Below are positions 57,465 to 64,000 of a stretch of DNA of 64,000 bases, piece by piece; within the stretch, counting starts at the first letter, position 1; each line of letters begins with the position of its first letter. The DNA is from Muribaculaceae bacterium Isolate-104 (HZI) (GTDB taxonomy: Bacteria > Bacteroidota > Bacteroidia > Bacteroidales > Muribaculaceae). The stretch is taken from NCBI GenBank assembly GCA_003762715.1, contig RIBJ01000030.1:124001-188000 (forward strand). Direction: 5' to 3'. The notes beneath the pieces are model-generated. The model did no database searches and had not been told where the DNA came from. It saw only the letters and a program-made list of their open reading frames with translations. Made by a program: the position numbers and the translations under genes.

Positions 57465-59153
57465 ATGAAAAAGAATTTTGGTATCATCCTTGCTGCCGGT
57501 GCCGCTGTAGCGCTCACTGGCTGCGGCAAAAAGATGAATCAGTTCGCGGCTGATTATTTCTCTACCAACCCCAATCCCCTCGAGGTGGTGGGAACATCCG
57601 TACCTGCGACCGTTACAGGCAATGTGCCTCAGAAATTTTTTGTCAAGGACGCAACCGTGACCGTTACTCCCGTTCTCGTTTACGGCAGCTACCAGACAGC
57701 AGGCGCTCCCGTGGCATATCAGGGCGAGAAAGTACGCGGCAACAACCCTGTTGTCAGCTACGCAAACGGCGGTACCGTTACAATTCCCGTAAACTATCCC
57801 TACACCCCCGAAATGATAAAGAGCGAGCTCTATCTTGATTTCGCAGTGGCTCAGGGTAAAAAACAGTATGCGCTCCCCCGTGTGAAAGTAGCTGACGGTG
57901 TTATCGCTACAGCAGCTTTTGCAAGCGCCGAGTCTGTGACTCCCGCAATCGCTCCCGACAAATTCCAGCGCATCATCAACGAAAAGTATGCTGCTGACAT
58001 CCGCTTCCTCATCAACCAGGCAAACATCCGCCCCGTAGAGCTGCGCACCGCACAGATGGAAGCGTTCAACAAAGACCTCGTTTCTGTAAACTCCGACACC
58101 TCAAAGGTAATCAAGGAAATCAACATTTCCTCTTACGCTTCTCCCGACGGTTCATACGCCTTCAACACCCAGCTTGCTGAAAAACGTGAGGCAAACACCA
58201 CCGCGTATGTTGAAAAGCAGCTCAAAAAAGATAAAATCACCGAATTCGGCGAACTCACAGCCCAGTTCACCCCTGAAGACTGGGAAGGTTTCCAGAAACT
58301 TGTGGCTCAGAGCAACATCCAGGACAAAGACCTTATCCTCAGCGTGCTCTCAATGTACAAAGACCCCGAACAGCGCGAGCAGGAAATCCGCAACCTCTCT
58401 TCTGTGTTCGAAGCCCTCGCTACAGAGATTCTTCCCCAGCTCCGCTACTCTCGCATAACAGCATCTGTTGACGTTATCGGCAAGAGCGACGAGCAGATTA
58501 ACAAGCTCTTCGACACTAACCCCTCCGAACTCACTGTCGACGAAATGCTCTATGCAGCTACTCTCACCGACAACCTTGCCCGTCGCAAAGCAATCTACCA
58601 GGCAGTGACCAAATACTATCCCAACGACTTCCGCGGATTTAACAACCTCGGTGCAGTGCAGTATGAGGAGAAAGACTATGCAGCTGCTCAGGCAAGCTTC
58701 AAGAAAGCCGAAAAGCTCGCTCCCAAAAATGCAGAAGTGCAGATGAACCTCGGTCTCATAGCTCTCCTTAATAAAGACTATGCTACTGCAAACCGTTGCT
58801 TCGGCAATGCAGGCGGTCTCGAAGAGCTTGGCGATGCTCTCGGTGTATACTACCTCAAACAGGGTGATGTGAGCGCTGCTGTGAAAGCATTTGGCAACAG
58901 CAAGACAAACAACGCCGCTCTCGCGCAGATTCTCGCCAAGGACTACAGCAAGGCAAAAACAACACTAGCTGCAATCCCCGCTCCTGACGCTACCACATAC
59001 TATCTTAACGCTGTTGTAGGCGCTCGCACCAACAACTCTCAGATAGTAACCTCAAACCTCCGTCAGGCTATCAAACTTGACCCCGCTTATGCAAGCCGCG
59101 CCGCTCAGGACCTTGAATTCTCCAAATTCAATCTCTCAGGCGTGCTCAACTGA
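57465..59153 (+). CDS. Lipoprotein with OmpA-like segment and TPR repeats
   Basis: A 562-residue envelope protein. The signal ends in ALTGC with Cys20 as lipid site. Residues of about 20-200 are beta-rich and unrecognised. ISSYASPDGSYAFNTQLAEKR at about 215-240 resembles an OmpA-type peptidoglycan-binding segment (quoted to the limit). TPR units follow near 385-460 (FRGFNNLGAVQYEEKDYAAAQ). The gene uses many C-ending codons (CTC, CGC, AAC) compared with neighbours, a sign of high expression. It has its own promoter and a strong terminator. Function is probably structural. Confidence 0.85.
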   Translation: MKKNFGIILAAGAAVALTGCGKKMNQFAADYFSTNPNPLEVVGTSVPATVTGNVPQKFFVKDATVTVTPVLVYGSYQTAGAPVAYQGEKVRGNNPVVSYANGGTVTIPVNYPYTPEMIKSELYLDFAVAQGKKQYALPRVKVADGVIATAAFASAESVTPAIAPDKFQRIINEKYAADIRFLINQANIRPVELRTAQMEAFNKDLVSVNSDTSKVIKEINISSYASPDGSYAFNTQLAEKREANTTAYVEKQLKKDKITEFGELTAQFTPEDWEGFQKLVAQSNIQDKDLILSVLSMYKDPEQREQEIRNLSSVFEALATEILPQLRYSRITASVDVIGKSDEQINKLFDTNPSELTVDEMLYAATLTDNLARRKAIYQAVTKYYPNDFRGFNNLGAVQYEEKDYAAAQASFKKAEKLAPKNAEVQMNLGLIALLNKDYATANRCFGNAGGLEELGDALGVYYLKQGDVSAAVKAFGNSKTNNAALAQILAKDYSKAKTTLAAIPAPDATTYYLNAVVGARTNNSQIVTSNLRQAIKLDPAYASRAAQDLEFSKFNLSGVLN

Positions 59154-59179
59154 TAAACTGCGATAATATTCACAGTACG

Positions 59180-59211
59180 CGCCCGGCGAAATTTTCGCCG
59201 GGCGTTTTTTT
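59180..59211 (+). terminator. Intrinsic terminator of the OmpA/TPR lipoprotein gene
   Basis: An 11-bp GC-rich stem CGCCCGGCGAA / TTCGCCGGGCG (59180-59190, 59194-59204) followed by seven Ts. Confidence 0.95.
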
Positions 59212-59382
59212 ACACCTATTTATAATAAGCAGGGCAGGATGGATCATAAGCGCTTTGTTGCAAAATTTGTTGCCGTAACCAAGCCCGATAGAACTAACGG
59301 AATATCAATAGATTAAGTGGCTTTGCCAATAAATTCGGACGATTTGTTTTAGTGAAAAAATGTGAAATAATTGGCGAGGGTA
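59212..59382. other. Intergenic stretch before tRNA-Pro
   Basis: No gene that I can support. A 25-codon frame (59239-59316) has no promoter, homology or context. The region is AT-rich towards the tRNA promoter. Confidence 0.5.
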
Positions 59383-59413
59383 TTGCAAGTGTCAAAATAA
59401 GTGCCTACCTTTG
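59383..59413 (+). promoter_or_regulatory. tRNA-Pro promoter
   Basis: TTG (59383-59385), 20-bp spacer, TACCTTTG (59406-59413), a perfect -7; the tRNA begins 20 bases later. Confidence 0.8.
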
Positions 59414-59433
59414 CATCGCTTTTGAAAACAAAT

Positions 59434-59510
59434 CGGGGTGTAGCTCAGTTGGTTAGAGTACGCGTCTGGGGGGCGTGAGGTCGCTAGTTCGAGTCTAGTC
59501 ACCCCGACCA
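59434..59510 (+). tRNA. tRNA-Pro (anticodon GGG), CCA encoded
   Basis: The acceptor arm pairs CGGGGTG with CACCCCG; the D-arm reads GCTCAGTTGGTTAGAGT; the anticodon arm is CGCGT / CTGGGGG / GCGTG with anticodon GGG; the T-arm is GCTAG TTCGAGT CTAGT. Discriminator A and an encoded CCA follow (59507-59510). A terminator lies directly after. Confidence 0.96.
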
Positions 59511-59516
59511 AAAGCA

Positions 59517-59558
59517 GAAAGCGGCAAGGATGCAGACAGTTCCAAGCCGCTTTCGCTA
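59517..59558 (+). terminator. Terminator of tRNA-Pro
   Basis: A 9-bp stem GAAAGCGGC (59517-59525) / GCCGCTTTC (59546-59554) with a 20-base loop, followed by GCTATTTC. Confidence 0.7.
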
Positions 59559-59631
59559 TTTCATGCCCCGGCAAAATCGAAAAACATGATATACAGCACA
59601 CCACATTCAAAACTTTTTAAGGGTTAAAATA

Positions 59632-59670
59632 AGGCTGCGCTGTTCCTGTTGAATGGAAACAGCGCAGCCT
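59632..59670 (-). terminator. Terminator of the fucosidase-cutC-transglutaminase operon
   Basis: A perfect 13-bp GC-rich stem (arms 59632-59644 and 59658-59670) with a 13-base loop; the minus strand continues TATTTTAA. It is 26 bp past the transglutaminase stop. Confidence 0.85.
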
Positions 59671-59695
59671 GTAATGTAATGTGTCAGGTCGAATC

Positions 59696-62320
59696 CTATT
59701 CTTTGAGCTGGTGGATTGTGTCAACAAGTTGTTCGCCGAGACCTATTGTATAGCCTTGCGACACAAATACAATGCGGTTGAATGTGTCGGCTATGATGAA
59801 TATGGGGCGCTCGCTTTCGGGCAGTTTGAGACCTGATACAATTTCGGCAGCAATCTTGCCGTCGGTGTCAATGCCGAAAGATGCGGTAGAGGGGAGTGTC
59901 GGCAGCTGTGTGGCATCAAAGCGGGCGGCATCTTTCTCGTCTTTGAACAGCAGTATCATTGAGCGACCCCATTTCTCAAACTCAGGGTTGAGAGCAGCAA
60001 TGTCACGCAGTGCATGGTTGGTCGGTTCATGGTTCGGGGTGAGTATGCCTATTATGTAGTATCCTCTGCCGGTTGTAGACAGTACTGACTTTGAGGTGCC
60101 GGTTGCAAGGTCGGTGTATAGGTTTTCAGAATTGAAATTGCCGATAACCTGCACCCCTTTGTCATCCTGACGCAGTACAAGCGAGTCGGTCACAGCCTGT
60201 CCGGGAGCCACTTCTATGAAGTCGGCGCGAGCAAGCACCCCTCCGTCAGCCATTCGCTGTCCGGTCACAAGCATGTATTGTCCGGCGTCTACCTCTGTGC
60301 CGTCGGCGAAAATGCTCTTCCATGTGGCATCTTCGGGATAGCCCATCAGCTGGGGCTGTCCGTCAACAATTTTTGAAAGAGAAAACTGGGTGTAGTAGCG
60401 GGGATCGTCTATGCGTCCGGTTTTTGCAAATTCAAGTTTCAGTGAGCCGGGACGGGTGTTGTCCGCAACTTTTGTGTTAGGGGCAAAGTTTACGTCATGC
60501 CACGAGTTTTCACTGTCAGCCCACTGTGTTTTGCCGGTCACAGGGTCTATGCGAGCGGCAATGCCGGCAGTGCGGGCGAGAGTCACAAAATAAAAGTCGC
60601 GAGATGCGTCATTGGTTGTCTTTGACTTGTGAACGGCTTCCGGGCTCATTCTCACGTTTGCAGGATACCAGTTTGCTGATGTTGTTTTAATGTTGTCGGC
60701 AACATAGTCAATCAGTGACTGCGGGTGTGCTTTGAACGCGTCAAGCTGTCCGGCACTGAAGTTGTCAGTGAAATAAGAGCGGAAAAGCGACAGGGCTTCG
60801 TCGTCCACTCTCGGACACAATATGTAATTGACATACAGGCTGCCTGTGCCTGCCGGAGTTTTCATCTGGTCAAGCAGTACCGGCAATGTAACGTCGCTGC
60901 GGTCCTTTACGGATATTGCTTCGAGCAGGCACATTGCTCGGTCACGGTCATTGGCGGGAGTCTGTTCCAGGAACTGCCTTACGGTTTTGTGGTTTCCTCT
61001 TGCGTCAGTCATTATAGCGGTAAGGCGCTTGGCATCGACGCTCAGCGCCGACGCGAGCGCGGCACTTTGAGCCGGAGTCATGAATGTGGCTGTATAGGCT
61101 CCGCGCAGTGAGTCTTCGTACACCTTGCGGCGTTCGTTCAGCGCAGCCTGTTCGGGTGTTACGGATACAGGGATGTTTGACGGCACCGGCGGAATGATGT
61201 CGAATTCGTAGACTCCTACTGTTGCCGGATTTTTGTCTGTAACGACAGTGACGTTGCGTTCCTTGCCCACCGAAGCCTTGGCGAATCCGAACTCCTTGCC
61301 GTCGGTAGCCCAGACTATGATGTCACCGATTCCGGCGCACAACGATGTAGTGCCGTTGCTGTCGGTGCGTCTGGTGGCTATCGGGTAAAACTCGGCATAA
61401 TTGTACAGACGGAAGGTGACTGTGGCATCCGGCATTATGTTGCCCTTGGAGTCTTTTACAGTAACTGTAATTGTGTCGACCGGCGCGTAGTTTGAAGTTA
61501 CATTTATTTCGGTGTAGCCCGGCGGTCTTGAAATCACCTCTTCGGGACCGTCGTAATTGCCTGCCACTCTTGTGTTCATCATCATGCCGCGCGATGCAGG
61601 GGCATTGAACCAGCCGAGGTTGAGTACAGGCTCAGGCTCGCAGGCTCCTAAAAAGTACCATTTGCCGTCTGCCCAGGCTTCCACCCAGGCGTGGTTATCG
61701 TCGGTGTGCGCCCAGCGCGGAGTGTAGATTTGCCGTGCGGGTATGCCCATGGAGCGAAGTGCGGCGACTGTGAATGTAGACTCTTCGCCACAACGTCCAA
61801 TAGCCGTGTACACAGTGGCGAGAGGGGAGTGGGTGCGGCTGTCAGACGGCTGGTATGTGGCTTTTTCATGACACCAGTGGTTAATCTCCAGTATGGCGTC
61901 TTTCATAGACAGGTCCTTGACCCTGTCCTTGAGCTCTTCATAAAACACTTTGCGGTACCCGTCAAGATATTCGTTATTTATGCGCACAGGCAGCACAAAG
62001 TGGCGGAATTCCCGGTCTGGAATCTTGCTGCCCCAAGGCATTTCGTTGCGGGCTTTAAGCGAGTAGTCTACATTTTGCAGAAAGAATTCGCCGGAATTGT
62101 CTGCCATGTCAGGCACCGGCATGTAGGCGTACAAAACTTTCAGTGCCTGCTCCTGTTCAGGCGACAGCTTTCTGTCAAAGATGCTGAAGTACTCTTTGCG
62201 GTCTAAGCTCTGCCTGCGCTCGGCAAAGTCTTTTTCTACAGTCGGCGATGCTATCTGCGCGTGTGCGGCAGCGCATGCGGCAACTGCAATGGACGATATT
62301 ATAATCTTTCTTAGATTCAT
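59696..62320 (-). CDS. Secreted transglutaminase-like protein
   Basis: An 874-residue exported protein with a signal peptide (ISSIAVAACAAAHAQ). A transglutaminase-like (papain-fold) core at about 140-235 has the Cys177 of GRCGEESTF and His210 of DDNHAWVEAW; the third catalytic position falls in GACEPE and looks like Glu rather than the usual Asp. An Ig- or carboxypeptidase-like beta domain (VTVKDSKGNIMPDATVTFRLY, given up to the limit) follows at about 285-370. The long C-terminal part ends in a thioredoxin-like stretch (FEKWGRSMILLFKDEKDA). It may cleave or cross-link peptides. It overlaps cutC by ATGA. Confidence 0.85.
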   Translation of the reverse strand: MNLRKIIISSIAVAACAAAHAQIASPTVEKDFAERRQSLDRKEYFSIFDRKLSPEQEQALKVLYAYMPVPDMADNSGEFFLQNVDYSLKARNEMPWGSKIPDREFRHFVLPVRINNEYLDGYRKVFYEELKDRVKDLSMKDAILEINHWCHEKATYQPSDSRTHSPLATVYTAIGRCGEESTFTVAALRSMGIPARQIYTPRWAHTDDNHAWVEAWADGKWYFLGACEPEPVLNLGWFNAPASRGMMMNTRVAGNYDGPEEVISRPPGYTEINVTSNYAPVDTITVTVKDSKGNIMPDATVTFRLYNYAEFYPIATRRTDSNGTTSLCAGIGDIIVWATDGKEFGFAKASVGKERNVTVVTDKNPATVGVYEFDIIPPVPSNIPVSVTPEQAALNERRKVYEDSLRGAYTATFMTPAQSAALASALSVDAKRLTAIMTDARGNHKTVRQFLEQTPANDRDRAMCLLEAISVKDRSDVTLPVLLDQMKTPAGTGSLYVNYILCPRVDDEALSLFRSYFTDNFSAGQLDAFKAHPQSLIDYVADNIKTTSANWYPANVRMSPEAVHKSKTTNDASRDFYFVTLARTAGIAARIDPVTGKTQWADSENSWHDVNFAPNTKVADNTRPGSLKLEFAKTGRIDDPRYYTQFSLSKIVDGQPQLMGYPEDATWKSIFADGTEVDAGQYMLVTGQRMADGGVLARADFIEVAPGQAVTDSLVLRQDDKGVQVIGNFNSENLYTDLATGTSKSVLSTTGRGYYIIGILTPNHEPTNHALRDIAALNPEFEKWGRSMILLFKDEKDAARFDATQLPTLPSTASFGIDTDGKIAAEIVSGLKLPESERPIFIIADTFNRIVFVSQGYTIGLGEQLVDTIHQLKE

Positions 62321-63063
62321 TTCTGTGGGTTAATGTTGGTTACAATCTCCTTTACAATTTCTGCGGAGGTTACTTTGCGCGAGTATTCATCGCTGCCTGG
62401 CACTCCCATTGAAACACCTTCGTGGCGGTATCTCATTTTGCTGCCGACAGTGTGTCTTGCACTTGCGTGTACCTCGCTTGTACCGGAGGCGGCGATTATT
62501 CCGGCGGCGTTGTCGGGTCCTACACCGGCTCCCGCAAGAATTGTTATGCGGTTGTGCGCCTGGGTCACGAGCTCTGCGAGCACGGCTGCGCCTTCTTTTG
62601 CCGAGGATGCCTGTCCGGAGGTGAGCACCCGGTTGCAGCCGAGTGCTATTATTTCTTCAAGCGCAGTCTTGCGGTCGCGGCACAGGTCAAACGCTCGGTG
62701 AAAAGTGACATTGATTCCGCCGGCGGCTTCTACCATGCGCCAGCATGCTTTTGTGTCCACGTTTCCGTCTGCGTCAAGCGCTCCTATCACTACTCCGTGT
62801 ACTCCTGCCTCGCGTGCGGCAGTGATGTCATCGACCATGCAGTCAACCTCTTCGTCGGTGTAAAGGAAGTCGCCTCCACGCGGACGTATCAGCACATGGA
62901 CCTTCACTCCGGTCACTTTCAAAGCCTGGCGTATGAATCCTATCGAGGGGGTCACACCGCCTTCTCCGAGAGCAGAGCACAGTTCCACTCTTGCAGCTCC
63001 GCCTTCGGCAGCCGCGCGAACGCTCTCTATGTCGCCCGCGCAAACTTCAAGTATATTGCTCAT
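62317..63063 (-). CDS. cutC: CutC family protein
   Basis: A 248-residue TIM-barrel protein of the CutC family, historically linked to copper homeostasis, although that role is disputed. It starts EVCAGDIESVRAAAEGGAAR, followed by VELCSALGEGGVTPS, VHVLIRPRGGDFLY, VTFHRAFDLC and LTSGQASSA. Four-base overlaps with the fucosidase stop and with the transglutaminase start show it is made with exported glycan- and peptide-acting proteins. No copper exporter is nearby. Confidence 0.93.
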   Translation of the reverse strand: MSNILEVCAGDIESVRAAAEGGAARVELCSALGEGGVTPSIGFIRQALKVTGVKVHVLIRPRGGDFLYTDEEVDCMVDDITAAREAGVHGVVIGALDADGNVDTKACWRMVEAAGGINVTFHRAFDLCRDRKTALEEIIALGCNRVLTSGQASSAKEGAAVLAELVTQAHNRITILAGAGVGPDNAAGIIAASGTSEVHASARHTVGSKMRYRHEGVSMGVPGSDEYSRKVTSAEIVKEIVTNINPQK

Positions 63064-64000
63064 TTGGCAGATGTTTCCAGTTCGATAATATAATCAACGG
63101 TGCCTTCGGGTATTTCGGGCAATTCAATGACAACTCCGCCTTCTTTGCGTTTTTTGAATTTGACCGGAGTGCGGTTGTCGTAGCTTACTGCTTTTTTCAC
63201 TTTGGCTGCTGTCGGCACTACAATTTCAGAGCCGGCGGGCGAAAGCACATGAAGGAACAGTCTGTTGCCTTTGCGGGTGGATGTGCCCCACTCCTGGGCT
63301 TCAAAATCGCCTGCGGTTGTGGCATAGAATGTTTCTCCGTATTTGTTCATCCATTGTCCTATTTCCTTGAGCCGTGCAAGGGCTGTTGCGGGTAGCTCGC
63401 CGTTGGGTTGCGGACCTATGTTCAACAGTAGGTTGGCACCCATTCCGGCAGCCTTTACAAGGTATGAAATCAGTTCGGGAGTACTTTTGTAGTTCTGGTC
63501 CTTGATTTTGTATCCCCACATGCCGTTCATGGTCTGGCATGTTTCGAGAGGCAGACGCGATATTGCTTGTCCGGAGAGCCCGGCGGTGTTTTCGCCCGGC
63601 AGGTCTCTCTCAAAAATCTGAATGTCTTCGCCTTCGTAGGGTGTTTCGTGATGATTGTTGCCAATCAGACACTGAGGCTGTAGGCGGTGTATGAGGGCGT
63701 ACTGTTCGGGCAGCTGCCAGTCAAACGGCACGCTGTCGGCATCGTGGTCCCATTTACCGTCAAACCATATAGCTCCTATTTTACCATAGTCGGTGAGCAG
63801 TTCGGTGAGCTGGCGGTTCATGAATCCGTAGTAGGAGTCCCAGTTGCGCAGAGTGGTGTCTCTGCCGGTGTTTAGACCTGTGCGTCCGCTTGGATAGTCG
63901 GGGCGGGTCCAGTCGATGTGCGAGTAGTAAAGATGCAGTTTGATACCCTGTTTTTCACATTCCTGCGCCAGTTCCTTGAGGATGTCGCGCTTGAAAGGGG
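63060..64000 (-). CDS. GH29 alpha-L-fucosidase, 5' end outside window
   Basis: The frame is open to the right edge; the ATG at 63821 is internal because the upstream sequence encodes family-typical residues (LKELAQECEKQGIKLHLYYS, then IDWTRPDYP). The nucleophile Asp is in IGAIWFDGKWDHD, and GANLLLNIGPQPNGELP marks the end of the catalytic domain. A C-terminal beta domain is present. It removes terminal L-fucose from glycans such as mucins, fitting a gut commensal. The signal peptide cannot be judged. It overlaps cutC by ATGA. Confidence 0.93.
   Translation of the reverse strand, partial: PFKRDILKELAQECEKQGIKLHLYYSHIDWTRPDYPSGRTGLNTGRDTTLRNWDSYYGFMNRQLTELLTDYGKIGAIWFDGKWDHDADSVPFDWQLPEQYALIHRLQPQCLIGNNHHETPYEGEDIQIFERDLPGENTAGLSGQAISRLPLETCQTMNGMWGYKIKDQNYKSTPELISYLVKAAGMGANLLLNIGPQPNGELPATALARLKEIGQWMNKYGETFYATTAGDFEAQEWGTSTRKGNRLFLHVLSPAGSEIVVPTAAKVKKAVSYDNRTPVKFKKRKEGGVVIELPEIPEGTVDYIIELETSAK

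Noticed and set aside
59239-59316. A 25-codon frame before tRNA-Pro
   Set aside because: No promoter, no recognisable family and no supporting neighbour; short frames like this occur by chance.

Overview
This is a chromosomal window from a Bacteroidota bacterium, order Bacteroidales. A gut Muribaculaceae-like lineage is my best guess, but the family is inference. The evidence is the repeated -7 element TAnnTTTG in front of many genes (often with an upstream TTG or TTTG 19-21 bp away), start codons without clear Shine-Dalgarno sequences, a ParA-ParB-DUF5683-MltD block, PurL and PurF-type proteins of the Bacteroidota kind, and 'YVARH'-type tyrosine recombinases. The content is mostly core metabolism. 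I see no prophage, IS element, CRISPR array or conjugative element; a single orphan tyrosine recombinase is the only mobile-type gene.

Layout. (1) 1-5.8 kb, plus strand: 3' part of queA, parA-parB, a DUF5683 membrane protein and a LysM-bearing lytic transglycosylase. (2) 5.9-8.5 kb, plus: gdhA and the orphan recombinase. (3) 8.7-15.5 kb, minus: an eight-gene envelope-sugar operon (two tandem FdtA-like ketoisomerases, an FdtB-like transaminase, a Wzx flippase, rfbA-rfbC-rfbD-rfbB) behind one good promoter, with four-base overlaps at most junctions. (4) 15.6-19.3 kb, minus: etfB-etfA-acyl-CoA dehydrogenase. (5) 19.3-24.5 kb, minus: purL followed by a PurF-like protein whose glutaminase nucleophile is missing. 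(6) 24.6-28.3 kb, minus: fur-purA-DUF1015-membrane protein. (7) 28.3-32.4 kb, minus: the aromatic amino-acid operon pheA-aminotransferase-DAHP synthase/chorismate mutase-tyrA. It is preceded by a previously unlisted 24-residue leader peptide very rich in Tyr and Phe and by mutually exclusive hairpins, which together look like a ribosome-mediated transcription attenuator. (8) 32.5-38.2 kb, minus: valS-hisS, tRNA-Gln and tyrS. (9) 38.3-45 kb, plus: a TPP riboswitch and the thiamine operon thiD-thiS-tenI-like-thiE-thiG-thiC-thiH, ending in a Crp/Fnr-type regulator that overlaps thiH. (10) 45-51 kb: a membrane acyltransferase, rarA (minus), and a small membrane protein, a PstS-like lipoprotein and a TPR protein. 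(11) 50.9-57.3 kb, minus: speA-truA-C69 dipeptidase-C1 peptidase-queD-queE. (12) 57.4-59.6 kb, plus: an abundant-looking OmpA/TPR lipoprotein and tRNA-Pro. (13) 59.7-64 kb, minus: a GH29 fucosidase (cut by the window edge), cutC and a transglutaminase-like secreted protein.

How it fits together. Queuosine synthesis appears at both ends of the window (QueA at the left, QueD and QueE near 51 kb). Purine synthesis (PurL, PurF-like, PurA), thiamine synthesis (under a TPP riboswitch) and Phe/Tyr synthesis (under the proposed attenuator) are each packed into tight operons. The strongest candidate for a new regulatory element is the Tyr/Phe leader at 32.23-32.41 kb. Other points worth checking are the tandem ketoisomerases (one with its HxH motif changed to HxY), the glutaminase-dead PurF-like protein, two long inverted repeats near purL and mltD, and the missing thiF in the thiamine operon.
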